A stretch of 64,000 nucleotides of DNA from Neoechinorhynchus agilis. Its lineage: Eukaryota; Acanthocephala. Shown here piece by piece: positions 52,923 through 62,760 of this stretch (position 1 is its first letter; each line of letters opens with the position of its first letter). The notes below the pieces were generated by a model that saw nothing but the letters and a program-made list of their open reading frames with translations, had not been told where the DNA came from and made no database searches. The DNA is taken from assembly GCA_051530055.1 (NCBI GenBank), contig CM121341.1, forward strand, positions 4,154,001-4,218,000, written 5' to 3'. The position numbers and the translations under genes are program-made.

Positions 52923-55900
52923 TTAGCTAAAGGTAGGAAATCTGCACAAAATTCGAAGGTTAGCGACGCGTTTTATCGCATTTGGTAGATATGATTGTGT
53001 GTAGGATGACGGGTTTCCTTTAAGAGCCGGGATCATCTCAGACGATTTCGAGAAATTGATCGATAATTTCATGCCGTCGTAGAAATCTGTAATGTTTAAG
53101 ATTTCAGCCAGGGTAAACAGACGGTGACCTGTTTGCCGGTGCAGTGCGACTAGGTTGTATCGTCGGAGACAAAGAAATAGACGGGTTTCCGTTTGAGAGG
53201 GGTTTGAGTCTGTTAAGAAAGATGTTGAAGAGGAGTGGGGAGAGGATGGCTCCTTGGGGGACACCTTTTGATAGAAGCATGGTCCTTGAGGTGGCAGCGT
53301 TGCATTTTATGTATTGTGCTCGATTTGTCAAATATGAAAAGATCCATCGAATTTGCCAAGTATCCAGTCCGAAATCGGAACAGACTTCGATAAGCTTGTG
53401 ATCTTCCACAGAGTCGAACGCTTTCGATATATCAAATTGGATAAGGTGTGAGACGAGGGAAGGTTTGGAATCAATATTTTGGATGAGCGCGTCATAAATG
53501 CAGAGTAGAGCATCCGTGGCTGAATATTTAGAGCGAAATCCAATGGAGCTTAAAGCATTTTTCAGACTTTGGAGAGCACGGGAAGGATAGAGATGGGGCG
53601 AAAAGATGAGGAGGATACTGGAAGTTCATTTTTTGGTAATAAGGTTACCCTGGCCATCTTTAAACATGATGGATAGATTCCTGATGCGAAACTATGATTG
53701 GCGATGGTAGTCAATGGGTCAATGATTTCCACTATGATACGACGAACAGCCCAGTTAGGAATGTCCGAATGTGGGGATCCGTTGCGCGGCAGTTTCTTGA
53801 GATGCTGAAACATTTCGAGGGAGGAAACTAGTGGGGTAACTTCGAAGAGTCCATATTTTGTGTATTAGTTTCAAGTTGGATGTCACCGTCGTTTGGTGAG
53901 CATAGCTTTGCGTTGATGGAATCGAGGGTCGCCTTTAATTCAGAGGTTGACAGATATGCGAAATGTTCAGGGTTCCGTAGCCCAAGGGAACTTTTGATTG
54001 TATGTCACCAATGTGCGTTTCTCGTGGAGCGAATTCTGGACGAGAGATATTCTTAGCGGGCATTCATTATTTTTATAGAAAGCGTGGATTGTAGGCGTGG
54101 GAAATCGGGTGAATTTTTATGGTAAGCGGCAATGGTTTGTTGTTGGAGTAGCTTCAGAGTAGGACTGAGCCAGGGCGGGTCACGGTTAGTGATTTTAACA
54201 AATTTCTTGGGGATGCAAGCGGATAAGCAATACCGAATCGCCGAAGTGAGGTCGGACATCGTAACAGAAGGGTCTTGTACATTACGAATAGGGATAAAGG
54301 GAGCCACAGATTTGAACATTTCTACGAATTTGAAGATGTGATGATCCCGTTTGTCCCACAGGGGAACTGCTGGATATTTGATACGAGGAGGTGGGCTAGA
54401 AGAGGAGACGAGGACGCAGGAGTGATCTGAGTTGGCGAGTGGTGGTAGTTTAGTAGCGATTGTGCAGGCTTGTATTTTGGAGAACACTTTCTCGGGGCGG
54501 GATTTTTGCCGTGCAGGAAATTTGGCGAGTTGATGCAGGTCAGAGAGTGGCGTAAACGGAAAAAGGTTGTTAAAGTCGTCTGCAATGAGGAAGTGGTGTG
54601 AATTGTTGTTGTTGAACAGATCCATCAGTGTTTCTATTTGGGCTTCTGCGACCGAGGGGCGAGAATCGGAAGGACGGGAGACGCCTGCGATAGAGAACTC
54701 TCGAAAGCCGTTTCTTAAGTGGGGTGGAGAGATGAATGGTAATGAACTCAAGGTCGGGATGTTGTAGGGAACCTATGCGGGATACTGAATAAGGCAGTAG
54801 AGTGCGAACAAATATTGAGATTCCTCCCACTGTTCCGTCTTCGAGATAAGAGTGAAACGCTGAGATCCCGGGCAGGGTGGCGGAGTCCTTGTTCCTAAGG
54901 GTAAGCCATGTTTCGGTTATTATTATGATATCCGCATTGGTGCTTACTGACATACTTATAACCTCATCGAGTTTGGGAAGGAGGCTGCGAGCATTTGAGT
55001 AAAGTATCTTAGGAAAGTATATTTTCTAGGATTGAGGCGATGATTTGTTGAGACCGACTTGGCGTCAGATACGCTTAACTCAGTGGCGCATAAGGAGCGT
55101 TCATGGGATGGATTAGTGGGTGCGAAAATAGATGTGGAGCGTATATCACGGGGAGTGGGCGTGAGAATCGATTTGTCGGATAAATTAGGGGTTGCGGTGA
55201 TGGTCGTTGTAGAAGATACGGAGACGCCCATTGCTGTGCCGACCAAGTTACGGCGGGTTCTTTGGACATATTCCCAAAATTTACGGCGTTGGATCCATTT
55301 CGCTGGGCCGAGTTTTCTTGAGGGGTCGTGAGCGTAATTTTTGCTGTTGTTGATGAGTTCCCCCCAGAGCTTGAGGATGTTTTTTTGTGATTGTAAGGTT
55401 GAGCTTCCCCTTGGGGCGGAAATGCGATAAGGAAAGGATGATGAGTGCATTACCGCTCCTTTTCCCACAAATAAAGAGGCTGTGAGCGGAGAGGAGAAAG
55501 TGACCTTTAGCTATCGCGGACGTTTAAGGGCTGGATATTTCGTAAGTATCCGGTAAAATGCTACTGGAGTTGGTATGTTTGTGGAAAATTCCAGAAAGAG
55601 GGTTGGGGTTATTTGCATGATTTCTTGGAAGTGGTACAGATTGTTCGGAGGTGGATGATCGGGTATGTGGGCATTCCCCCGGATTCTGTGAAATGAAGAC
55701 GCTGCAGTCTTGTGAATGGGCAGGGGAGTGATGAAGTGGGATAATTCGAGGCGAGCGCGGTGGGCGAGTCAGGGCTGAGGGAGGCGTGATACATCTCTGA
55801 ACCGGGGGATTTGTCCTATTTCGGTTCGAGGATTTGGAGTGTCCAGACATTGAGAGCACGTCAAGAGTGTCATCCTTTGCAACGGTCAATTGGATGAAGG

Positions 55901-56198
55901 ATGAAGCTGATTCGATTGTTTGTGGCGAATTTTGTTCGGGGGGAGGGGCCGATTCAGCGTCCGGTACAGTAATGATAATGTCGGATTCGGCTTGAGTTCG
56001 AAGTTGTGGTTTCATGCATATTTCAGCGATTGAGTGTTTAGGGTTTAATTTCGAGAGGATCCTTTCGCAACAGAACCCACACATGAAGTCTGCACTAGGA
56101 TTCTGCGGGATTGTGCCGGAGAGCAGGGTGAATAATGTACAGTCCGGGCTTGAACACGAAATACGTTTTGTGTTTAGTTTGTTGGATTTTTTGACCAT
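52923..56198 (-). mobile_element. CR1/Jockey-like LINE, near-complete but broken
   Basis: On the minus strand: ORF1 (56,198-55,524), a further frame 55,468-54,956, APE endonuclease pieces (54,953-54,053: ADIIIITETWLTLRNKDSAT, GGISIFVRTLLPYSVS, FSIAGVSRP, FLIADDFNNLF, NSDHSCVL) and RT pieces (53,813-52,923: FRPISILPVLSKV, FDISKAFDSVEDHKL as motif A, LLSKGVPQGAILSPLLFNIF as motif B, then LVALHRQTGHRLFTLAEI after a lost YADD). At least four frame changes occur. The thumb and 3' end are missing; the element stops where another LINE piece begins. The 8.8-9.9-kb tandem units are from a relative. Confidence 0.8.
55524..56198 (-). CDS. ORF1-like protein of the CR1/Jockey-like LINE
   Basis: 224 residues, intact. 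The N-terminal part has a Cys pattern, CSSPDC and then FMCGFCCERIL, that could bind zinc, followed by a long Ser/Pro/Thr-rich region without a fold that I recognise. Its place just upstream of the endonuclease on the same strand makes ORF1 the likely role. A nucleic-acid chaperone or binding function is inference. Confidence 0.55.
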   Translation of the reverse strand: MVKKSNKLNTKRISCSSPDCTLFTLLSGTIPQNPSADFMCGFCCERILSKLNPKHSIAEICMKPQLRTQAESDIIITVPDAESAPPPEQNSPQTIESASSFIQLTVAKDDTLDVLSMSGHSKSSNRNRTNPPVQRCITPPSALTRPPRSPRIIPLHHSPAHSQDCSVFISQNPGECPHTRSSTSEQSVPLPRNHANNPNPLSGIFHKHTNSSSILPDTYEISSP

Positions 56199-56221
56199 TT
56201 TAGAAACTGACGAACGCGGAT

Positions 56222-57290
56222 GAAGGATAAACTGGGAAAATTGGACGAGACGTTGAAAGCCTCTTTCGAGAAAATTTTAAATACTCAGCTGTCGGACGAG
56301 GCCTGGCGTCAAGCGTCCTTGCCTGTCGTCCGGCGGTTTAGTTATCCGAAATGCAGCCGTTATTTCTCTGCCAGCCTCTTATTTGGAATCGTATGAAGCA
56401 GGCTGCAAAGTAGCTAAATCCGTTCTTGGTGAGAATTCCACCTTGGATGAAGATTTCGTGGAGGCGCTTAATATTTGGTGTGGAGATTCAGGCAGCGAGC
56501 AAGTACCCGTCAATGATTGCAAACAATCAGTTTAGGACTTTACCCCTGGTAGCGAGAATTCATAACTCTTTGATTTCAGATTCTCGTGACCTAATGAACT
56601 AAACTCCGTTGGCTGCAGTCTATACAAGAGAATCGGGTGTTTGGCTCAACCCTCTCCCAATCGCTTCTGTGGGTATCCTTCTCTCAGACGAGACAGTAAG
56701 GATTGCAATGTCCCTGAGACTTGGGGTACAGATGGACACATCTCATCGCTGAAGTAGCGGAGCGACCGTGGAACCATCGGGACGAAGTGGTCTCGTCTGT
56801 CGGGAATCAGGCGGAAAATACTCACGACGTGCCGAAATGAACGCAATTCCGAGTCGTGCCCTGAATACTGTGAATGCGCCAAACATCCGAGAGCCCAACA
56901 ATCTTTGCCGACTCGATGGCTGTATACCGGACGGTGTCACAGTATTCCCGTGGCGAGGGGAGGCAAATGCCTAGATTATTAAATCAGGAAGAGCAGCAAC
57001 CGCCGCTGAGGACGCAAAAAGACCAAATACAGGAACTCGGGTGAAAATGATTATTTCGTTCTTTTTGGCATCGAGAAACTCGGGTCGGTACCGCGGCACA
57101 GTACCTGGTCAATGTATTGCCCAAGAAACATGGACGAATCATTGGCGATCCGAGCGCAGGAGCATTCCTCCTCAAAAACAAAAGCCTGGTTGTGCAACGG
57201 GAAGGAACGCTGCATCCGTCCTTTCGACCGTTACACGAGGACGGAACTGAGTGAGTGATCCAGAGCGGTGGTGTGAATGATTTCATGTCA
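56222..57290 (+). mobile_element. Retroelement 3' part with zinc knuckle and PD-(D/E)XK-like domain (fullest copy)
   Basis: Pieces in order: LDETLKASFEKILNTQLSDE and AWRQASLPV near 56,240-56,330 (region after the RT), IRNAAVISLPA, VLGENSTLDEDFVEALNI, TRESGVWLNPLPIASVGILL, TVRIAMSLRLGVQ, VEPSGRSGLVCRESGGKYS, EPNNLCRLDGCIPDGVTVFP, and DPSAGAFLLKNKSLVVQREG. This order is known from RT-bearing eukaryotic proteins of this type. It is interrupted by numerous frame changes. The 3' end AACGCTGCATCCGTC...GTGAATGAT at 57,210-57,280 adjoins the inverted duplication. Confidence 0.65.
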
Positions 57291-57505
57291 GCTAATAGAT
57301 TGAATTTGATCAATAATGGAAAAGTTTGACATTATATTTGATTCATTTTCTATTGCATAAATCAATATTTCTTTTATTTTTACAAGAGGTAATTTTTTGG
57401 GTTAACACAATCACTTGGAATTTGCTTTTCGATTTCAATGAGTTAATTTTAATGCATGTTTTTTTATTAAGACACCCAAATTTCACTAATTATAAAACGA
57501 GCACA

Positions 57506-57511
57506 TTTATT
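57506..57511 (-). terminator. Polyadenylation signal of left eIF3e-like gene
   Basis: AATAAA on the minus strand, 27 bp after the stop codon, matching the right copy. Confidence 0.6.
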
Positions 57512-57538
57512 TCTTAAGCTTAAAACTAACCAAAGCGT

Positions 57539-57976
57539 TCAATTGAGACCAGTACACACCACCATTCCAGTTTCGTCAAACTTTCCAGTGAGTTTCTTGT
57601 TTGCAATCAGTTCTTCAATGAGTCTTTTTGTTTCCTCGACGGATGTCTGCATTGCGTTAGCGACGATTTCAATTGACACTTTGTAATGTATTCTAAAGTA
57701 TCTTTCCAAAAATACTCTTTTGGCACTGTCAACGAAATCTTTCAGTTTTGGTGCCAGATTTTCGTCCGACTTTATGAATTCGGCAGATTCTGCTAAGTAT
57801 TTACCAGCTTCTTTAAAATCGAATTGAACGAATATACAAATGAAAAACTGATGGATGGGATCGTTATTGGATGCGATCCTTCGTTGCTGATGGTGATAAA
57901 AGTCCGCTACTGTGTTGATAAGATCAAAATTCTGACCGCATTGAATCATTGCATCGATTGCGTATTCGACAGTCAT
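57539..57976 (-). CDS. eIF3e-like PCI-domain protein, short form (left copy)
   Basis: 145 residues starting at [10 protein letters not shown]. The start is chosen because it follows a TATA box at suitable distance and has A at -3; an earlier in-frame ATG (58,063) would lie upstream of the TATA box. Residues about 38-140 track eIF3e (INT6) closely: [20 protein letters not shown] against [38 protein letters not shown] against ETFCRIHQCISINMLADKL, then [13 protein letters not shown] and [10 protein letters not shown]. Full eIF3e is about 440 residues; only the PCI/winged-helix end is present, without introns. It could act as a free PCI module competing in eIF3, or be a young retroposed paralog. 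About 14 residues differ from the right copy, with the frame intact in both. Confidence 0.75.
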   Translation of the reverse strand: [145 protein letters not shown]

Positions 57977-58024
57977 TTTTGGACAGAACTGATAGTGATT
58001 GAGAGTAAAAGTTTGAACCGAGAG

Positions 58025-58068
58025 TCGACTTATATACTGGGTTTCCTTAGTCTTCGCAGCCAATCAGA
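58025..58068 (-). promoter_or_regulatory. TATA and CCAAT boxes of left eIF3e-like gene
   Basis: On the minus strand, CTGATTGGCT (inverted CCAAT) is followed about 20 bp later by CAGTATATAAGTCG (TATA). The ATG at 57,976 lies about 50 bp further. The same layout is mirrored in the right arm. Confidence 0.65.
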
Positions 58069-58230
58069 GTTCAGGATTTCCCTTGTTGGGTTGCACATTG
58101 CAAAAAACCGGAAATTCCCACCAATACCCGCAGCGATGCCATGCCTGGAAATTCAAAAATTCGCTGCGGGTATTGGTGGGAATTTCCGGTTTTTGGCAAT
58201 GTGCAACCCAACAAGTGAAATCCTGAACTC

Positions 58231-58275
58231 TGATTGGCTGCGAAGACTAAGGAAACCCAGTATATATATAAGTCG
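58231..58275 (+). promoter_or_regulatory. CCAAT and TATA boxes of right eIF3e-like gene
   Basis: TGATTGGCTG at 58,231 and TATATATATAAG at 58,261, with the ATG at 58,325. The right TATA box has two more TA steps than the left one. Confidence 0.65.
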
Positions 58276-58324
58276 ACTCTCGGTTCAAACTTTTACTCTC
58301 AATCACTATCAGTTCTGTCCAAAA

Positions 58325-58762
58325 ATGACTGTCGAATACGCAATCGATGCAATGATTCAATGTGGGCAGAATTTTGATCTTATCAACACGATAGCAGACT
58401 TTTATCACCATCAGCAACGAAGGATCGCATCCAATAACGATCCCATCCATCATTTCTTTATTTGTATATTCGTTCAATTCGATTTTAAAGAAGCTGGTAA
58501 ATACTTGGCTGAATCTGTCGAATTTATAAAGTCGGACGAAACTCTGGCACCAAAACTGAAAGATTTCATGGACAATGCAAAAAGAGTTTTTTTGGAACGA
58601 TACTTTAGAATACATTACAAAGTGTCAATTGAAATCATCGCTAACGCAATGCAGACGTCCGTAGAGGAAACAAAAAGTCTCATAGAAAAACTCATTGCAA
58701 ACAAACAACTGACTGGAAAGTTTGACGAAACTGGAATGGTGGTGCGTACTTGTCTCGATTGA
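58325..58762 (+). CDS. eIF3e-like PCI-domain protein, short form (right copy)
   Basis: 145 residues, same length and start as the left copy, with about 90% identical residues. PCI/winged-helix match: [61 protein letters not shown]. Changes against the left copy include T/I at 22-23, Q43H, A65V, N73T, V82M and the C-terminal CTGLN/RTCLD. The open frame in both copies despite these changes suggests that at least one is or was under selection. A longer in-frame extension to 57,824 crosses the palindrome centre and the other gene's antisense and is not believed. AATAAA follows at 58,790. Confidence 0.75.
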   Translation: [145 protein letters not shown]

Positions 58763-58789
58763 ACGCTTTGGTTAGTTTTAAGCTTAAGA

Positions 58790-58795
58790 AATAAA
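58790..58795 (+). terminator. Polyadenylation signal of right eIF3e-like gene
   Basis: AATAAA 27 bp after the stop codon, mirrored in the left copy. Confidence 0.6.
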
Positions 58796-58984
58796 TGTGC
58801 TCGTTTTATGATAAGTGGAATTCGGGTGTCTTAATAAAAAAACATGCATTAAAATTAACTCATTGAAATCGAAAAGTGAATTTCAAGTGATTGTGTTAAC
58901 ATAAAAAATTACCTCCTGTAAAAATAAAAGAAATATTTTTTTCTATCATAAATTTGGTTGTGGACAATTTATCTTGCTGCGCGG

Positions 58985-59075
58985 CAGGAGGAACGCTGCA
59001 TCCGTCCTTTCGACCGTTACATCAAGATGGTGGCTGAGCGATACCAGAGCGGTATTGTGAATGATTTTTGCTCCG
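58985..59075 (+). mobile_element. 3' end of the PD-(D/E)XK-type retroelement, isolated
   Basis: GGAACGCTGCATCCGTCCTT and TCGACCGTTACA, then CCAGAGCGGT and GTGAATGATTT, match the 3' ends at 57,207 and 2,560 in the same orientation. With the 57.2-kb end it brackets the inverted eIF3e-like pair. Confidence 0.6.
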
Positions 59076-59355
59076 AGATTAAGTGAACCTTTATAAGATA
59101 AGGTTGCCGTTTGTCAAAAAACTTAAAAACAACTAAAAAACTGCCAGTTTTTAGCTGGTTATCAGCTTTCGATTTCCGAAGCACCCATAAAATTCGAAAA
59201 CGATCATAAACTTTAATTTCACTTGTTCGTTCGTCTAAGTCCGGTGAATCTACGGTCCATGAAGTTGTTCGCTCCTGTGCAGTTCAACTATAAATTACAG
59301 TTATGATAACTTTCAAAAAAGGAAAAAAGAGGTAACTTAAAAAGTTGTCTTTAAT

Positions 59356-59457
59356 ATGGGACTTTCCCATGTCCAGCAGCTCACTTTTTGGCCGACTCGC
59401 GATTTATTTAGACGTCGAGAGTCGTACAAGGAAAGGTTGAGCCGTGCTTATTTTCAT
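59356..59457 (+). CDS. Possible first exon, unidentified
   Basis: ATG at 59,356 opens 34 codons (MGLSHVQQLTFWPTRDLF...) ending in CAT|GTAAGT, a consensus 5' splice site at 59,458. I do not recognise the peptide, and no plus-strand continuation is found before the TGS1-like gene on the other strand. It may be chance. Confidence 0.25.
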
Positions 59458-59811
59458 GTAAGTTATAAATCGAACTATTTAAATTATATAAAACCTCGTT
59501 GCAATAATTGTATTTATATCTTTGTTATATAACATCTCAACGGCTGAGCGTTCGAAATAATGTTTGCCCAAAGTGAGATTTCCTCAAAAATTAGGGAATA
59601 ATTCGAAGAAGGACGCCTGAATATCTAGGAATCTGACGTGCAGTTTCAAAATCTTATCAACTAAAGTTCGTTAAAGTACCTACAAATGTTAAAATAGTTT
59701 CTAAGACAAGAAGAAAATACATGCACTTTTAATTTGGATTCTCAAAGGCTTAAAAATGGGTCTTTCGATCCACATTTAATACTAATTAAATTTCTGCAAG
59801 TGAAAATGATT
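59458..59811. other. No gene recognised
   Basis: AT-rich spacer; would be intron or 3' flank of the neighbouring genes. Confidence 0.4.
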
Positions 59812-60537
59812 TTATCGGTTGCATTCACTTTCGTCTAGCTGTTCATTTGATTTAACATCCCAGCTTAAGTCGCTCCAGCAATAAGCGCAAATGGCCTTTG
59901 AAACTCCTTTAAGATACAACTGCTGAAATTCAAGCATCTTGATGTTCGCCACACTTAATAGTTTCATACTCAAGACATCCAATGGATAAGTCCGAGGAAT
60001 ATATAAGCAGGAAAGTCTCCAAGTGTACTTAAGAGCCAGTGTGACCAACTCATCGCACCGAATATCGCATGTTCCTCGAGACGAATAGCCGCGCCCACCC
60101 CAAGGAGGACTAAGAAAAACCAGATCAAAGCATTGGGAACGGAAAGGAGGATAATGGCAGTCAGCAAGAACCAAATCGACTGTTTTTTCGGTTTCATAAA
60201 TAGAAGCATTGTGCTTGGCGTATTCGAGAGCGACTGGATCGTGGTCGATGCCAATAGTGAAGTATCGGTTTGCGAAATGGATTGCATTTCCACCAACTCC
60301 ACAGTACATGTCGAGACATAATGCACCTTCTTGGAATTGTCGTGGAATCGCTGATTCAGCGATCTGCTTCGCTACGAACTCCGGCGTCACCGAAAAGAAA
60401 TCAATATCGTCCCGCATTTTAATACCGCTGTCGAATTGAGTAAAAAGGTTGTATTTATTCGCATAAGGAGGTTTAGTTGCTTTTGGGCAAGAATCAGGTA
60501 TCGAGATTGGACAATTCGTATTGTAATCCGTTGGATC
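59812..60537 (-). CDS. Trimethylguanosine synthase-like methyltransferase (TGS1), last exon(s)
   Basis: Converts the m7G cap of snRNA and snoRNA to the trimethyl form (and, in trans-splicing animals, modifies the spliced-leader cap). From the internal Met at 60,417 the frame reads DFFSVTPEFVAKQIAESAIP, CLDMYCGVGGNAIHFANRY (motif I, residues 34-52), IGIDHDPVALEYAKHNASIY, then FLSPPWGGRGYS (101-112), with Trp106 at the cap-stacking position. The C-terminal part, LYIPRTYPLD and AICAYCWSDLS, fits PRN...AYFGDL. The open frame continues upstream of that Met to 60,537, giving NKYNLFTQFDSGIK, which matches the conserved KYWxQRYRLFSxFDxGIK of TGS1. An upstream exon is therefore expected; possible acceptors are near 60,490-60,540. 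The exact exon start is not decided. Confidence 0.85.
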   Translation of the reverse strand, partial: DPTDYNTNCPISIPDSCPKATKPPYANKYNLFTQFDSGIKMRDDIDFFSVTPEFVAKQIAESAIPRQFQEGALCLDMYCGVGGNAIHFANRYFTIGIDHDPVALEYAKHNASIYETEKTVDLVLADCHYPPFRSQCFDLVFLSPPWGGRGYSSRGTCDIRCDELVTLALKYTWRLSCLYIPRTYPLDVLSMKLLSVANIKMLEFQQLYLKGVSKAICAYCWSDLSWDVKSNEQLDESECNR

Positions 60538-60787
60538 TCACCAAAAAAGTCAGAAACTGTTTCAAAAACTTTGACTCCTTCCCGAAATCCCATTTTCGAA
60601 TGCGTATTTATGGGGTTTACTTTGACTCTGATATCTCGTAAGAGGTTAGCAATCCAAAGTTCACGAAAATCGTAAAAAGCGCTCTAAAGTTCGATACAAA
60701 CTGAAAAAATCTTAATTTTTAGGCGAAAACCACGAATAAAAGTGAATTTCAACATTACTTCGTTTTGGGTGCGTTCGAATGAAAAGA

Positions 60788-61171
60788 TCAACCTGTCTGT
60801 AAACAAAGATGAGATCCACTTTCATATTTCTCCATTAACTTTACAGTATTTTTGATATAACTAATAAATTTTCTTCGATTGTGAAGCGAATATCCCTCTT
60901 GTTCCAAAACATCCAATCCTTCTCCAGCTGATAATTTCCGCTTTTCATTTAATAATGAATCAGAGCCGTTTGCTTGATTTTCTATATCAAACAAATGATC
61001 TTCCTTCAATCTCGCAATAATGTACTCGTAAATATTCATTTCTGGGTGCAAATAATTAAACTGAATAGGTCCCTTGTGATGGGAAAAGAATCTACGTGGT
61101 ACAAAGGCTTTCGTGAAAGATAAGCTCAAATCGTTGTCGAACGTAACATTCATAATGCAATAGGTCATTTT
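60788..61171 (-). CDS. Internal or terminal exon of a host gene, unidentified
   Basis: 127 codons preceded on the minus strand by TTATTCCTTATTTTCAG, a strong 3' splice site of the TTTTCAG type typical of nematodes, and ended by a stop at 60,788. It contains VTFDNDLSLSFTKAFVPRRF, MNIYEYIIARLKEDHLF, a charged middle and HNRRKFISYIKNTVKLMEKY. I recognise no family. As it ends in a stop 250 bp upstream of the TGS1-like exon on the same strand, it is either a separate gene's last exon or spliced before that stop into the TGS1-like gene. Confidence 0.5.
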   Translation of the reverse strand, partial: KMTYCIMNVTFDNDLSLSFTKAFVPRRFFSHHKGPIQFNYLHPEMNIYEYIIARLKEDHLFDIENQANGSDSLLNEKRKLSAGEGLDVLEQEGYSLHNRRKFISYIKNTVKLMEKYESGSHLCLQTG

Positions 61172-61469
61172 CTGAAAATAAGGAATAAATATATTAAACC
61201 AGCATTTGTATCAACTATCAAACGTCCAAAAAAACAGCAATAAAAAGACTTTGAATTAATTATTATGATGGAATTCAAAAAAAAGGTTTTTTTATTTGGA
61301 AAGCAATTGCCCGAGAGCCTACACAGAGCTTTAATTTTTCTCAATTTCTCTCTATTTTTGAACCAGTGATTGCGCTACAAAGTGAATCGTTAAGCGATTT
61401 AACCTTTGTGGTGATCCAGATAGAAATTCAATTTTTAGTGTTTAATGGGCGACTTATTATTGTAATGTC
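61172..61469. other. No gene recognised
   Basis: Probably intron or flank of the preceding exon's gene on the minus strand. Confidence 0.35.
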
Positions 61470-62760
61470 AACTACAAGGAAAATTTATTCAGCGTATCCG
61501 CGTCGGAGGATAAACGTCGCAAACAAAAATCCTTTAGAAACCCAGCCCAATCTTGAGGCAATGAGTCAATGTGCCTGAAAAATCCTTGAATAAAAAGTGG
61601 CTTATGTTCGGGAGGGCGACCTCTAGAATAAAAAACAAGGCTGGCGATAGCCCAAGTTTTCCATAGAGTTCTTACATTATTAAAATTCAGCCCCAATTTG
61701 CATTCGATTTTGCTACTTTTAGAAGTTTTTTCATTTGAGTAATGTCTGTCCTAGGGGACAAATTGACTGTGATCGTGTGTCCGAGAATACGCAGCTTATT
61801 GGGCATAAAAGAGTTGTTCGATACGGATTGAGAATTGTTGGATAAAAGTGAATAAAAGAATAGTTTGAAGTCTGCGTATTCGGCTTGAGCGGCGTTTAAT
61901 GATCAATTTTGTTTTCATTAAATTAAGAGAAAGGTTCATGTGAGGTAGTATGGTGTTTAGATACTCTATGGATTGTTAGATTAAAAGTTTCAGCCTGGCT
62001 GCCCTATGAGATTTCATCACAAAACTGGTTTCATCTGCATAACAAATCATAGATGCATTAACTTTGAACAATGTATTGAGAAGAAAAAAAGGAATAAAGT
62101 GGCGATCCTCGTGGAACATCGTTAAGAAGGTAATAAAACGTCTTACCAGTATCATCATTTTAATAAAAAGCTTTCGAGAAAAGCTTAGGTTATGTGGAAC
62201 ACTGAAAAATTCCAACATTTCAACGACGAAGCTTAGGGAGATTTTGAAAGTGCACGTAGAGGGTACGCATCGTCGCCAAAGTTCGAATAAATATCAGCCC
62301 ACGCTGAGTGAACAGACTCAGCCTTTCAAAAAACCATTGGCAGCATTTGGATATGCAGTTGTGCTCCAAGACGAAAAGATTAAGTTTTTGCGCTAGAGCA
62401 CGTTCGTAGATGGTGACCAATGGGGTTTGAAAAAAGACCGGGCGGATGTTTTTTCCCATTTTTAACCAAGAAGATGCGCCGTGAAATATTTATATCCCGA
62501 CAGGCATACGGGGAACACTACAACATCAATTTTGGTATGGCAGAGAGAAGCATTTGGTTCCTGAAGTGCTGCTGGATGAGGAAATTTTGGGATTAAGGAA
62601 CCAAACTTTGGCAATATCATTCTGAGTCAAATCAGAGCAGTTACGGATTGATCTGCGAAATGTGATCGGCGCTGTGATGCCTTTAGAGCAAGAGGAGGCA
62701 TGAAAATCAAAGATAGAAGTTAGTATCTGGTCCAAAGTGGAGGTTTTTAACCAGGAGGTT
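61470..62760 (-). mobile_element. RGRPPE-group LINE, RT fragment
   Basis: Minus-strand pieces: LTSIFDFHASSCSKGITA (62,725), IRPVFFQTPLVTIYERALAQ (62,450), LEHNCISKCCQWF, MLEFFSVPHN (62,218), ASMICYADETSFVM (62,050; motif C with YADE, so inactive), SHRAARLKLLI, then FYSRGRPPEHKPLFIQGFF (61,630) and QDWAGFLKDFCLRRLS. The motif A region is degraded. Many frame changes; 5'-truncated near 62,760. Confidence 0.75.

Larger units (their letters stand above)
57354..58950. repeat. Inverted duplication carrying two eIF3e-like genes
   Basis: Arms of about 780-790 bp (57,354-58,136 and 58,161-58,950) are reverse complements around a 24-bp spacer. The innermost 49 bp differ at a single base; the coding parts differ more. 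Each arm holds promoter, coding region and polyadenylation signal, so the two genes point away from each other. Confidence 0.9.

Noticed and set aside
57824-58324. 312-codon plus-strand frame starting at 57,824
   Set aside because: Its first half is antisense to the left eIF3e-like gene and crosses the palindrome centre and TATA box; the real start is the ATG at 58,325.
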